Of a stretch of DNA of 64,000 nucleotides, positions 1-12,160 are shown piece by piece. Source of the stretch: Mactromeris polynyma (Eukaryota > Mollusca > Bivalvia > Venerida > Mactridae); contig JASFXZ010000003.1 in the NCBI GenBank assembly GCA_032209605.1, positions 10,418,807 through 10,482,806 of the forward strand. The letters run 5' to 3'. Below the pieces are notes generated by a model. That model had not been told where the DNA came from. It searched no databases and worked only from the letters and a program-made list of their open reading frames with translations. The position numbers and the translations under genes were made by a program. Every line of letters begins with the position of its first letter. Within the stretch, counting starts at the first letter, position 1.

Positions 1-910
1 GATACAAATAATCCAGAAAACCATTTGATATCAAGCTCCCGCCATTCCACAATGTATCCCTGACAAATCACCCATAATACTCATCAAATCTACAATAAAA
101 TCAGAGGACTTTACATGTACTATTTTCTTGAGACAATGAATATGGCGGTACTTCGAGTAGACCATCCGGTTGACAATGATAGCAATGAGACGCTAAAGCA
201 CCTCAATAATATGTGAAATTCCTATTTTATTCATCTTTGTCGAAGTAACGTGATATATTATTCCAAGTTACGTATCAGTTAAACATTTTATGTGTAACCT
301 TATCTGAAATCCACTTCAAAATAGAGTAATATGGCAAGTTAGACATCAGTAATTAAATATCATTCAATCTAGCATATCTCGTTACAATTTATCCTTTGCA
401 TCTTATAAAAATATATAACATTTCTTGTTTTTGCGAAAAAAGAAAGTACACCTTGCTGTAAATAGGCACAACGCCAATAAACAACAAAAACATTTTATTA
501 ACTGAGTAATTGCTCATGTCTCTATTGTCATGTCTTCTCGTTCTGTTTTGGTTACGTCGCGCTTTGTTTGCGGAAGTTCCTGTGCGAATTCTGTTTCCTC
601 TTGTACACCATGTTAGATCATTATGTGAACCTTTATCCTTTTTTTGCAAGGAAAAGAAAATGAACTTACAATGAATACGGTATGGAGTAGATGTTTAATA
701 AAGATGAATGCTATCGCAAAACGAAATAGTTGATATATATATAATGAGAGAAAAGACACACAATAATGGGATAGTTACTTTTCCGTAGCCGTACTTATAT
801 GGCTCTTCTATTTGTATATCAGTGTTGTGTAAACCAATCAAATCTTACGTAAACTACTAAACCAACTTCTCTTCAACCTAACAACGTTTGTTACCTTGAC
901 TCAGATTGGT
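1..910. other. Intergenic, no gene seen
   Basis: AT-rich non-coding sequence. The only longer open frame (minus strand, 389-649) has no recognisable domain, no supporting splice sites and biased low-complexity composition, so I treat it as chance. No clear repeat family was identified here. Confidence 0.5.
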
Positions 911-1173
911 TGACCTTTCGATAAGGGATATGTTACCTTACCAAAATCCATTGAGTTGCGGTAGATTTTCCGAAATCCATTTTCCATTGCCGAATTTCAC
1001 TTCATACAATATCTGCACTATGTATTTGCTAATATCTTGTTATAATATTAATTTTAGGTTAATCTAAATGTACAAACAAAAACCTAAGGAAATTATTGCT
1101 TATTAAGAAAAATATAGACGGTTACGTTTCCAATGGATGTTGGTAAGGTAAGGTACCGTTCGATAAGGTCTAT
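911..1173. repeat. Fold-back (MITE-like) element
   Basis: Two imperfect inverted arms of about 40 bp face each other. The left arm near 911-953 contains CGATAAGG and CCTTACCAAAATCCATTG. The right arm near 1131-1173 is its reverse complement, read as CCTTACCAACATCCATTG followed on the same arm by the CCTTATCGAAC side. The roughly 180 bp between them is unrelated AT-rich DNA. No coding capacity is visible. The element type is inferred from this symmetry; no target duplication could be fixed. Confidence 0.45.
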
Positions 1174-1699
1174 TCATGTATATGTTTAACCAAACCTAAA
1201 AAAGTAACTTGATTTGTGTTATATTTTTTGTCTTCCGAAGCAAAGCAATGCACACTATTATAATTGCAAGTATTGCTTCAGATTACGCTGACCATCTGTT
1301 TTCAACATATATTTTGTTTAATTAACTCATTTGGGGTAACAATCGTTCTGCTCAATTCGTTCTGTTGTTGAAATATGTTACAGCAGTGAAACAAATCATT
1401 GGATATTATGACCGAGACATGATGTATCCAACACTTGATTGATTACCAGACAATGTCTGCGATATGGTGTGGCATCGTGGATTATTCTTATCATATAACA
1501 AAGGGCAATTGTTGTCAAGACAATTGAATCTTATCTTGATTTGTCGGCGGTCATCCGTAAATTGTATTACTATCCTAACTAGAGCGCTTATAATTAGATA
1601 TATTTACATGTCAGCCAATGTAGGGCATTCCACTTGACAAACATCCTTTTGAGTAATTAGAAATAGATTTATACAAAAGGATAACAGTAAGGCCATTTT

Positions 1700-2040
1700 A
1701 AAAAGAACCAACATGGCTTGAAGAAATTCAGTAGAGCGTCACACAAGAAACATTTCTGTGAAACTATTCCCATCCCCGGCAGTCACGGTCTTTACACAGT
1801 CAACATAGCTTTAACGAATTCAGAATAGGGTCACACAAGATATTTTTCTGTAAACTATTTTGAAATCGAACCAGCGGTTTCTGAGCCGAAGATTTTCTTT
1901 CGCTCGCCATCGCAACCAGAGTTCTTCATGGAGCCGCTTTACTTAAAGGAAACTTGAAGACAACCATCCAAGGAACATTTGTGAGAAAATATTTTGAAAG
2001 GGTGCAAGCGGTTTCTCGGAAGAAAATGTTTAAAGTCCTC
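1700..2040 (+). repeat. Three degenerate repeats, dispersed-element fragment
   Basis: Three diverged copies start near 1712, 1802 and 1950. Each carries a CACACAAGA-like or AAGGAAC-like word followed by a TTTNTGTNAAACTATT or TTTTGAAA stretch, and the last two share AGCGGTTTCT followed by GAAGA(A/T)(A/T)TT. The pattern looks like a fragment of an interspersed repeat. The 65-aa open frame over the last copy is not convincing as a gene. Confidence 0.4.
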
Positions 2041-3645
2041 TTTATACACCACTTATGCATCACTTTTGCCATTTACTTCTATGAAGCTGTTTATGAATAT
2101 ACCATAGTTGTATGCAAATTTAAATCAGAAAATCCCCCATCAACTGGATAAGAATATAAGAATAAGAATTACAAGAAATACACACAATGGACGAAATGAA
2201 CAAAATGAACTGTCAACAAACACAAAGGCATTCGTATTTCAGCGAAGATCACTTCATCTGTAACCAATGATTTATCCGATAGTTACGGCCTAATTTGTTA
2301 AATCGCTGACTCTGACGTTATCTACTATAATATACATTTCTGATTGAATGCGCTATAAGAAAACGCTCGGTATTTCCTTTACGCATTCACCAAAAGCCTT
2401 TATTATCAGAGTTGTCAGATGTCGACAGAATTGTACAATTCTTAATTGATTTGTATACGACGCCTAATCCTTAATATGATAGAAGCTATGTCTGATATAG
2501 ATCTGTGTCGTCTTATTTAATTGACCAAACTTACAAGACATTAATAACAGACGTCTGTTTCAAACTTTACATCTGTTTCTCTTTAACTGTCAGAAAGGTC
2601 TTTTTTAAATATATAATTAACTAGATGGATACACTGATAACGGAATCAATTTCCGACAATTAACCTCGACTTCGTGTCGTCCAATGAGAGAAGCATTGAA
2701 CATGTTTACTCGAGTCCTTATTTTCGTTTGTGATCTATTTTATACTGCGTTTCATGCATAAACTCATGCAAATAAGAAACATTAGTATTGGTTTTCATTC
2801 TGTCAATGTTGTTTTCTGTTATAATGCTAGAATCTAAGCTAACCTTTATGCGTAAATATGTGCAAAGTGACTTGTCGTGTTGGTAAACCTAAAATGGCGA
2901 CATAATCGTTTATTTATATTTATTTTGTCTCCCGTTTCCATTCACTGTTATAATCCACTTTTGGGTTTTGCAGCCCAAGAGTAAGCATACCAATTTTTGA
3001 ACCCAAATATATGATGTTAGCCCCAAAGTACTTTATACTCGATCAATGCCTATGAGTGGCTTCTTATTACCCGCATGTTTCGGTATCTTGTCAACTATTA
3101 AGTGTGTTACTGTATCACTCAAAAGGATCATAAAATGAGACAATAAAGTTGTTTGCACTGTGATAATGTTAAGAATCGATTAATATTCGTTTGTTAAACT
3201 TTTAATTTATTTTCTTTACGTTTGTTAGCAAAAAAGGTTGAACAACTCATATTAATCACTTTAAATGACTGCTTCCGTATTCTTTCAACATTATTTCTCA
3301 TCATGGTGTGGCAAACAATATCTGTAACAAAATTGCCTCATTAATACTATAACGAACTCCTCTGTCGGAATGAGACAACATACAAAAGTAGGAATGCAAT
3401 TAAGCAAACATTCAATATTGATTTGCCCACCGATATATATGTTGTTTATATCCCGGTAGTATCAACAGTGGCAATGTTACAGTTTATCTTTTTGTAAATG
3501 CTACAATGACGCACTACGAACTTAGAAAGACTGACTCAATATTACATACAGAATTTAAGAAATATTTTAAAACAATACAATTAGAAATAACACAAGGACA
3601 AGAGAAATGTGAAGATAAAACATTACTCAAATCTCGAAAGATGAC
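2041..3645. other. Intergenic, no gene seen
   Basis: AT-rich sequence without a recognisable gene, splice-bounded exon or strong repeat on either strand. Confidence 0.45.
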
Positions 3646-3647
3646 AT

Positions 3648-3755
3648 AGCTAGCTCTCAATAATAACTTAAAGAGAGTATAAGTTGCTACAGGGAACGCC
3701 ACATACATAGGACAATGCCTCACCACACAGACCTCCGGGAAAACACCAGTCCAAT
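3648..3755 (-). repeat. Copy of the ~330-bp dispersed repeat (3' end)
   Basis: Inverse partial copy of the dispersed repeat best seen at 44051-44381. The shared core, read here in reverse, includes AAGTTGCTACAGGGAACGCC, ACAATGCCTCACCACACAGA and CCTCCGGGAAAA. It overlaps a 70-aa minus-strand open frame that is therefore repeat-derived. Confidence 0.65.
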
Positions 3756-4440
3756 AATGAAGAATAATGAATATAATTCATTTTTTTATAGGAAGGCAAC
3801 CGATTTACACTATCTAGTTCCATTCGGATTTTTAAACCCATATATTTTTGTTTAAATTTTAACGAACTTATGTAGTAGTTTACCTAAACGCTATCTGAAT
3901 AAACCATTGCTTAGACCTTTCCTCCAATCATTGCATTCATACCTCACGTTACCATTGTAGTTTTCTTATTTTCATTGACTATACTAAACTAAACTACTTC
4001 CTACTTCAGAAATTATAATCATTTATTCATTAAAACTTCTGTTTCCAAATTATTTGCTGAAGTCAGCATTTTTCCAAAGGTAAATCAGTTATTTTCGGCA
4101 TTAAGTCACGTTCATCTTTGATGACATCGAAAGAATTACATGTATATATTATATTACCATATGCTTTTGTGTGGTTGGTGGAGGTGACTAACGTTGTGAA
4201 ATGACTGATTTATCCTTGAAGAAGGTTGAATAGAGCGGAAAAATTGGAGTTTGAATGATACATAAATCAACAGTGTTTCTTTAAAGGATATCAGCCACAG
4301 TTGAATAAATGTTTAAACAAATGCTCGTATCATTTAATAACACTTTAAAATCATCGTTCGTTAAGAAAACAAATCCAAATGTTTAACGTAATAAACTTTC
4401 TTACGGAAAACGTCTGTCATACATGATTACAGCGCTATAA
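3756..4440. other. Intergenic, nothing recognised
   Basis: AT-rich DNA with no open frame, repeat or RNA gene that I could support. Confidence 0.4.
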
Positions 4441-4454
4441 GTATGTATGTAGAC

Positions 4455-4735
4455 AATGTCCAACCATTCCTTTAATCAGTAAATTGCACTCGACAGCTCT
4501 ACTTAAAAGTGATTCAGCCGATACATATGTCGCCATTTGTGCAAAAAGTAACTCGACTACGGATCTCATCGGTCAAACAGTTGTGTCTCTATAGGATGGC
4601 AGCACAAGGAATAATGTTGTACACAATTTCCAACCATATCTTTTATTAGAAATATATACAAGTCGGCTCTACTTAAAAGTGATGCAGACAATATATATGT
4701 CGCCATTTGTGCTAAAAGTAACTCGACTTAATAAT
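4455..4735 (+). repeat. Direct duplication, two ~105-bp copies
   Basis: Two direct copies lie about 170 bp apart (around 4457-4560 and 4627-4730). They share CCAACCAT, then GCTCTACTTAAAAGTGAT, then ATATGTCGCCATTTGTGC and AAAAGTAACTCGACT. They are diverged by scattered substitutions. No coding potential is visible, so this is a local duplication of non-coding DNA. Confidence 0.7.
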
Positions 4736-5516
4736 CATTAATAACAGTAGTACGTTTTGTTAAGAAGTGTGTGTAATTTTGATTCATGAACATGTTCTCT
4801 TAACAGTCAGTTAAATATTTAGGCTATCGTGTACGCATAACTGCATAGACGTTTACTGACATTTTTCTGACAAATCGATTCAATTATATCGCTATTACTT
4901 CCGCTAAGGCAAATTGTAATTTACAATTTCAAGGTCGATTTTTCGTTTTCTTTAGAATTGTTCAGAGAAAATTGACTCATGGAAGAAACAAATTAACAGA
5001 ATGTTGATGCCAATTAACATCTCCTCGTGATTGTCAGCCACTGTAATGCTCTATCAGAAGGATCAATATTTTCACTTTAGCTTATATTGCCTCACCACAT
5101 GATGACTGGCTCATAACTTCATATAACGAAGCAATAAGTCTAGAACATTTAGTAAGTGTTGAGGAAATAACTTAAATTGACATACCTAGGGCGAGTGATA
5201 TTGTTTTTAAAAGGAGAAAATATAGCACTACAGATCGCGCATATACACTAGTTGCCCGTGTTCTCTGTCGTTGATCAATCCTGATGTATCAAGTTTACAC
5301 CACAATCGTGCGCACATATAAGATCTTAACAATCTCAGAAAATACAAACAATCCTTTCATAATGGATCGCATAGGCCTAATCTATGAATAATGACAACAT
5401 TCTCCGAGCATAGCCTTGCTTCTAGATTGCCGTTTCACTTGTCCATATCTTTCAAATATCGTCACAAGTTAAGCCTAACAATATCTCATGATGATATATT
5501 TCTCTTTACTTTAACT

Positions 5517-5670
5517 CAAAACGATAGTTTACGTCTTACGTTACTCGAAAACAATAAACTACGCCTTATGTTATGTCAAAACGACTGCTTAAGACTTACG
5601 TTACGCCAAGGCGATATCTGATGCCTTCCCCGACGTCAGAACGATACATAATTCCTACCGTTGGACAAAA
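5517..5670 (+). repeat. Degenerate 30-bp minisatellite
   Basis: About five tandem units of 30 bp, each beginning AAAACGAT or AAAACAAT and containing a TTACG..TTACGTTAC core, becoming more degenerate to the right. The homologous tract in the second block is at 19826-19960. Because the period is a multiple of three, the tract produces a 76-aa open frame with repeated LRLTL motifs, which I interpret as a repeat artefact. Confidence 0.7.
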
Positions 5671-6789
5671 ACGCCGTCAATATCTCAGGTAACTCGGCGT
5701 ATATAAACGCAGTAGTCAATGAGAGGACTGTATGTATAATGACAGAGGAAACATATACCGATGATAGAAACCAGGCTAGCCGCCCAAACAACTCAAAGGG
5801 TCACAAAGCGTTCATCTTATCTGTTTGAACTTGTCTGTATTTGGTAAATTCTTTTTTTAAAGAAGCTATGGATCGACTTTAAGGTTTTACTGAGTAAAAC
5901 CCGTTGAAGTCAATTTACACACGTATGGAAGCTTTTATGTAAAGTCTTATATGCTTATATGTATAATGTAATTTTGAAAATGCCAAACTGGTAAATAGTT
6001 TTTACAATGGTCATTGCTTAAGGTACAGTTATGAATAATACTACGTAATAGGCTAAACTCAACTGAACTAACACGTGATTTTTATAGCTCTTTTCTTATA
6101 CGAATGTCTATATGTACAGTTTCAGATTAAATAAAGATAGTAGATAAGTGTTGCAATTGATTATAAGGAGAAAAACTACAATGACGAAACGCGAAAATCA
6201 ATTATGTACAGGGAGACTACTCTACAAGTGATATGTAATGTCTTTAAAAGCTAATGAAACAGGTGTATAAGAACTTTGATTAACATACTCGACAAAAAGT
6301 AACAAGTTGGAAAATTAAACGGAATTTTTCTATTTTCCGTTTCGTCTATCATGCAACTTCTGTTTAATTTCTTTCGATTTCAAATTGATTAAGATAATTA
6401 CCTACAATTTCAATTAAGTAGATTGCGATTCCAGTAAACTCCAGACGGAAATTGGCAATTATGTGGCTTAATATTCATTAACTCGGATAATTACTAGTTA
6501 TATATGCGCCTATTGAACTGTTATACAAGATGTGGCAGAAAAAACATTATTACACGACAGGGAGATCATCGCTTTTCATCGCGAATATTGTAAAAGTGGA
6601 CATTTTTTGCAAACAATAATTTGCGAATCGAGAAGTCCCGAAATGAGTATTGTCATATTGAATGGTCAGGTAAAATTTCAATAGTAATAAAATAAACACT
6701 AAATTCGGTATGCACATACCAAAAAATAAGTTCAACATACTTTTATAAATTTCCCTTTATACAATTTAATGGAGCTAATGCATAGGTTA

Positions 6790-6950
6790 CATGAAGCTCT
6801 CCGGCAGCTTACGGTCCCATGAGGGCAACAATTCTGAGAGTTAGAGGGTTATCGCACGGCATGCCATGCGCGCCCCCACGCGTTTTCGAAGATTTTTGGA
6901 CCTGTAGGTGAGCCAGCCGTAGGCTGCCGGAGAGCTTTATGTGACATTAT
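6790..6950. repeat. Inverted-repeat (MITE-like) element
   Basis: The left arm contains AAGCTCTCCGGCAGCTTACG. The right arm contains CCGTAGGCTGCCGGAGAGCT, its near-perfect inverse. They flank roughly 100 bp that is more GC-rich than its surroundings. The corresponding region of the duplicated block near 22109 is rearranged. This looks like a short non-autonomous DNA element or fold-back. Confidence 0.6.
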
Positions 6951-8737
6951 GATTACCTCTGCTCCGGTCAGATGTGACTTACGGTTGGTACCAGGCTCGT
7001 AGGATTTTGGGAAAAGATAGTACGTAGGGGGCAGCTTCATATGACCGAGGCATTAGGAACGTCGCCGCATGTGTAAGATGTCGATCAGTTATCCAAACAT
7101 GCATATTACTTTTGAGCTGACGTACTCAATTTATACATATTGCGGTCAGTGTCTCAAAGTTATAATACAAATTAACTTAATAACATTATGTAAAATTACG
7201 AGGAACCATCAATCTTCGTACGATCAGAGTTTAAACGAAGGTTAAAGTTTGATGTAACAATACATCATTCGTTCTTTTAGTTTTTGGTTGTTAAATTGAT
7301 TCTGTAAACTTGTTAACAAGCAGTTATATATTCAGACAGACGACACCTCCAAATACTCCTAATTGTTTTAATTAAGTTGTTGCATCATTTTGCGCGTATA
7401 TTTGTAATCTTCAATCAGATTTTAACTACATGTTCTGATCAACGATAAATACAGAGCCAGCATGAAAATCGTTTTACGAAAGACCGGTGATGATATTCAC
7501 GATTCATTCTTTCTCTCTTGGGGCAGATAAGATTCAAGATTTCCGCTTTACGAATTCACGATTTCATCTTCAAGAATTCACGAATGCAACCTTCCGAATT
7601 CAATTGATATTTTAAACTCATGATTTTCCTAGGACAGACTTACATTCTCGTCTGCTCTCGGATATTTCCGTACCACTTCGTTACTCTACGAACATCCTCT
7701 AGTGTATGTCAGGCGGAGCACTATGTGGCAAAATTCAACATTTTGTGCGGTCAAAAAAAAGTTCTCGTAAAACAGATTTAACTTCAAAACAACTTCGATA
7801 AATTCACATAAGAAATGGATTATCGTTGTCATTTCTAATTAAAAACTCACATAGTTCAGTCTTCATATAGCTTAAATATGTGATTTAAATCCCGTTTCAT
7901 CAGAACTCCAGCGTTCACGCCGCCATGTTGTTTACATGATATTCGAACATCCGAGGCACTTGACGTAGTTGGCCGAGGTTTTCCGAATGGACAGAAATAG
8001 TGAAGTGTGAATGTCACCACCAGTCTATCATAGTTTTTCGACAATTCAAAATTAGTAAGTAAAGAATGTGGTCAAAGCCGAGTCTAGCGCTGACATCAAT
8101 ATTTATGCTAATTAGACGATACACTGCAACCACTCCAGAGCTACGCCACTTGGAAAATACATATTTGGGCTGTCGTTGAGAGGTTGTTATACAAAGCAGT
8201 CACTACTGGTATTCCGTATTTTTCTATAAATCTAACAAAAGAACATTGTACACTGTACTAGGGAAAAAAAGAAGTAATTGGAAAGGATGTTGGTAATGAG
8301 AAAGTCTCAGGTTGTTATTATCTATAAAATTACAAGATCATTGACCTTATTTGTTCTTGTCTTGTGTATCATTATTTAAAGGATCCATATTATGTTCAGT
8401 TCGGTAAATGAAGCTTCTTTCGAGATTAAATTAGCTGTTCCACGACAAAGTCTGTAGGAGTGACCTAAATATCCATGGTCAGGTTTTTACATTTTCTAAC
8501 AGATATAATTTTGTAGTTTCCATTTATACCAAAAATATTGAAGTTGGACGTCTAATCTTCGTTTTATAGCAATTCAAATATTAGGGGGGAAATGCAAATG
8601 TAGACTACAAAATGATGTCGTGTCAGAAACGTTAAACTGAAATGCGCACCAAGTCTTAAAAATCTTCTATTTTTCAAATGGGGAAAACAAATGATGTCAT
8701 TTGTACAAATTATTTCATGTTAAGGCTATAATTAAAA

Positions 8738-9115
8738 ATTAAGCGGCACACAGACCCCCAAGAAAACAACAGTCTACAAAATATTAGGCACTGAGGAGTT
8801 GCAATGGTAACATGTTTCAGAATATGTGTGCAAGGGTGAACATGTTTGGGAATAGGGATGCAGGAATGGTCTGGCCGAGTCGTAACCTTCACAGAAAGAA
8901 AAGCTTCAAATGAAATTAGCCCAAGGTTAATGATCGACTAATTTAATGGAATAGGTTGGCTATACAGTAATTATTGATGTAAGCAGAAACAATGTCATTA
9001 ATATCTTACGTTCAACAAAGAAAATTATTCCTAGAGAGAACAAGTTGCTACAGGGAACACCTCATACATTAGACAATGCCTCCCCACACAGACCTCCTGA
9101 TAACTCCAGTCCATC
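8738..9115 (-). repeat. Two inverse pieces of the dispersed repeat
   Basis: The pieces 8738-8885 and 9035-9115 match the reverse complement of the dispersed repeat at 44051-44381. Words include ACACAGACCCCCAAGAAAAC, GAATGGTCTGGCCGA and ACAATGCCTCCCCACACAGA. The 60-aa minus-strand frame inside is repeat-derived. Confidence 0.65.
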
Positions 9116-9119
9116 CCTA

Positions 9120-10740
9120 ACATAAATGAGTGTGGTTAGAAAAGTTGCCAAGTGCATGTTTTGTTATCGCTAGGGTTTTGGTAAATAGACGGTTTAGTCA
9201 GAGATGGGCCGCAAACGCGACTGCATTTGTTGTATTACAGATTCATTTACGTCTTTTATCGATCTATTATTTTGTATTTAGTTATTCATTACATTAACAC
9301 ACAAACACCAAGCCTCTTTTTTTACCTTGACAAGGGATTCATCATTGTCTTTAAATTCGATATGTTATGAAGACGAACACAAACAACATAGAAAACGAGT
9401 GTTTGATTCACAACTTTTTCATAACACTATATAGATATATCCACAGGGGATATATATCATATATCCCTTATAGGATAGAGTGGAGATAACTCTTGACAAT
9501 CTCCTGTTGATAAATCATTTTCAATGATGTTAGTTTCCTAATAACGCACATAACAGCTCAATGTGTAGTTAAACAATATAAATTATATTCAACATCAAAT
9601 CGCGCACAATCGTCAATATTGACAAATTAAAACTTAAATCGCTGATGAATCATAATTTAGGCAATATTGCTCAGATTATGAAATATTGCATGTGTAGATG
9701 TACATGTATTTCATAAAAAATCTAGCTGTCAGCACTTCTCCCAACCTGTGTAGAAACTGAGATCTTACAAATGCGTTACGAAAACTTTTTTTATTTATTA
9801 CTGGTTTGCTTTACATAATATGCCAATGCATTGCAATTATTGTACTTGTATTTAATATTTTATATTTATGCTCATATTGGCATGTGAAATATGAACAGAG
9901 ATTCTTGAAATAAACTTGTAAAGCTTACAAATCATTACAATACATGCGTTATTAATCTCCTGCTGCCTAAGCCCTTTGTCAAGATATATACTAGTTTACA
10001 AAAACAGTGAAATGTTTTAAAGCAGCATTACAATTTTGTTTTTTCTTAGATGGTAGTTTCAAAAACCATCCTCATTTCATTTGACAAAAAACTTTTGCAA
10101 GTTCGATAATGACATGTTTCTGAACACGAAGTAGTTGAGTTTAGGTATCAAAATGAAAGTACGTATTTGGACATGTTGAAGATTTATTGTTATGATAACA
10201 AACATGGAATGACATTAGGTTTCATTACATCAAAAACGCTTCTCATTCGAGTTCATATGACATGCATTGTCACATTCAACAGTTTATGCCAATAATTCCC
10301 CAGTAACAGCAACGTTTCTTAGAAGTAAGTCAGGAGTTAAATGTCTTAATTATTGTGAATTATATCAAATTCAGTGAAGTAAAACATATTGTCTTTGGCA
10401 AGAATGTAATTTCTTACCGAATATGTACAATAATGTGTCCATGCATGTTTCATCTATTAAATAACATATGTCATGCTGCTGTAAAACAGGCCCGAGTTAT
10501 AAATGCACCATTATCTACCAATTATCAGAAACAAATCAAATCTATGATGAAATAAATGTATATAAATTAGTAAAATATTTTGTGACCATTTTGTCGACAC
10601 TTTCTACTTAAAATGTCTTCTCTTATATAAAATCGTGCCAGAAAGATATGTTCTTTTTATCTGTAGACTTGTGATTTAATATACATGTATTGCTTTGTTC
10701 TAAATCTGAACTAAATGTGGACTTAAGCATTTCTGTAAAT
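9120..10740. other. Intergenic, duplicated non-coding DNA
   Basis: No gene is visible. The stretch 10080-10460 is related to 33050-33360 and 43740-44460, with shared words such as GACATGTTTCTGAAC, CATGTTGAAGATTT, ACATGGAATG and ACAGTTTATG. It is therefore upstream flank that was copied with the gene units. The 66-aa frame at 10355-10555 is not conserved as protein in the other copies. Confidence 0.55.
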
Positions 10741-10744
10741 GACT

Positions 10745-10970
10745 TTAAACTGTCCCCCCTTCATGTCCCCCTGAATTGTCTTTAGTTATTTTTTCTGTTC
10801 GGCCAGGCCATTCATTGCACCCTTATTCCCATACATGTTTTCCCTTTCACCACATCAGTGCTTAATATTTTGTAGACTGTTGTTTTCCCGGGGGTCTGTG
10901 TGGGAATGCATTGCCTTGTGTATGTGGCGTTCCCTGTAACAACTTAATCTCTCTTTTGTTTTATACTTGA
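10745..10970 (+). repeat. Copy of the ~330-bp dispersed repeat
   Basis: Forward partial copy. Recognisable core words are CGGCCAGGCCATTC, TTTTGTAGACTGTTGTTTTC, GGGGGTCTGTGTGGGAATGC and GTATGTGGCGTTCCCTGTAA, followed by CAACTTAATCTCTCTTTT. Confidence 0.7.
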
Positions 10971-11208
10971 TTGAATAAGATTATTAATTAAAGACAAAGC
11001 TGTAATTGCAACGCAGATTATTGTCATATGTAAACAACTTGAGTAAGCCAATAATTACCACGACAATGGTTTTTATCCCATCGTGATGAATACAGATGTT
11101 GATAGGGAATGCTTATTAACCAAAGATGTATTAATTAGGCATTCTGCATCAAAACAATTACCCGAAACCTATATATATATATAGATCGTGATCTGCACAT
11201 GAATGCTG

Positions 11209-11453
11209 GGTCCGTATTCACAAACGTTTTAAGACTGAATTTCAGACTTAAACTTTAAAATGGTAAATATTCATTTTGTTCCTACGTTATTATTACACAC
11301 TATATTTTGATAAAACATGGCAAAAGTGTAAAGTGAGTAACAAGACATATTGAGACATATATATAATGAAAACGAAATGCTTGTAAATTTAACTTTTGCA
11401 ATTTTAAAGTCTAAGCCTGAGATTCAGTCTTAAAACGTTTGTGAATACGGGCC
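11209..11453. mobile_element. Harbinger-like MITE, 245 bp
   Basis: The terminal inverted repeats run for more than 30 bp; the left begins GGTCCGTATTCACAAACGTT and the right is its inverse ending GAATACGGGCC. The flanking three bases are CTG on the left and CAG on the right. Paralogous units 3 and 4 show the uninterrupted site (GAATGCTGGTTCTGTGG at 34376 and a variant near 45936). This proves an insertion into unit 1 after the array duplicated. The ends resemble those of the 2.66-kb element at 51532, so the same transposase could have moved both. Confidence 0.75.
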
Positions 11454-11460
11454 CAGGTTC

Positions 11461-11645
11461 TGTGGTGGTGGTAGTGTTGTTGTTAGTGCTAGAGGTGTTG
11501 ATGTGTTGTTGTGCTGTCACTTTTGTTGCGGCTACTAATACTACTGTTCCTGTTACTGTTGCTGATGTTACTGCTGTGGCCGGTGTTACTACTGCTGCTG
11601 CTCCTGGTACTGCTGCTGTTGTTGCTGATGCTGTTGGTGGTGAAT
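11461..11645 (+). repeat. GTT/GCT-rich low-complexity tract, unit 1
   Basis: Imperfect trinucleotide tract (GTTGCTGCTG-like) upstream of array copy 1. Homologous tracts lie at 24935-25015, 34385-34475 and 45945-46180. Overlapping leucine-, valine- or serine-rich open frames on both strands come from this tract and are not genes. Confidence 0.75.
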
Positions 11646-11764
11646 GGAGAAGGTGAAGCAGAAGTTAACAAAGTCCATGAAAAAATTAGATGTTATCATA
11701 AAAAAATAAACGATCAACCGGTTAGTGATTTTACTAACCGTTAATCGTTTACATCCCCAGTCTA

Positions 11765-12002
11765 TGCGAAATACTATTTCCTTTAAACGAAATGTTTTCC
11801 GTTTTTACGAAATCTCATTCCATAATTACGAAATAGTATACCAATATAACGAAATAGCATTGCGTAATTACGAAAAAGCACTCTGTAAAAACGGAATATT
11901 ATTTCGTAAAAACTAAAAAACATTTTTGTTATTGCGAAACAATCAGTGATTTCTCACTTTAGTTCGTAATTACGAAATAATATTTCATAAAAACGAAATA
12001 AT
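11765..12002. repeat. ATTTCGT/ACGAAAT word array, unit 1
   Basis: A dense run of the seven-base word ACGAAAT and its complement ATTTCGT, spaced by 5-15 AT-rich bases, lies just upstream of the first exon of copy 1. The word is self-complementary in pairs (ATTTCGT..ACGAAAT), so the tract can form many small hairpins. Matching arrays precede all four copies. It could be a dispersed satellite-like sequence or a regulatory array; nothing decides between these. Confidence 0.65.
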
Positions 12003-12087
12003 GGGACTGCAATCTCATTAATATGCACGATAAACTATATATTTGATTAATTAGATGGTAGAAATGTATTTTAAACGTGTTTAACTC

Positions 12088-12095
12088 TATATAAA
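12088..12095 (+). promoter_or_regulatory. TATA box of array copy 1
   Basis: TATATAAA lies 73 bp before the ATG. The element and the leader that follows, including TAGATTGCAGTGAACATACT just before the start codon, are conserved in all four copies. Transcription probably starts around 12118. Confidence 0.7.
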
Positions 12096-12160
12096 CAACA
12101 GTGTCCCTAAACCGTTGTTCAGCTTAATTGACTAGATTGCAGTGAACATACTGTACAGTT

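Larger units (their letters stand above)
5160..8500 (+). repeat. Segmental duplication block, copy A
   Basis: This non-coding block is repeated collinearly at about 19440-23660. Landmarks in both are AACTTCATATAACGAAGCAA followed by GCGAGTGATATTGTTT, a run of 30-bp repeats, GAAAATGCCAAACTG with an adjacent AGTTTTTACAATGGTCATTG, the ACGAAACGCGAAAATCAATT segment, and GAGGCATTAGGAACGTCGC. It sits about 4-7 kb upstream of array copy 1, as copy B sits upstream of copy 2, so it probably duplicated together with the gene. Confidence 0.75.

Noticed and set aside
5391..5621. 76-aa frame with LRLTL repeats and its counterpart near 19739
   Set aside because: A 30-bp minisatellite automatically stays in frame; the paralogue starts differently and residues drift without preference for synonymous change.
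11441..11744. Leucine-, valine- and serine-rich open frames on both strands
   Set aside because: They come from an imperfect GTT/GCT trinucleotide tract whose frame is not conserved in the other units.
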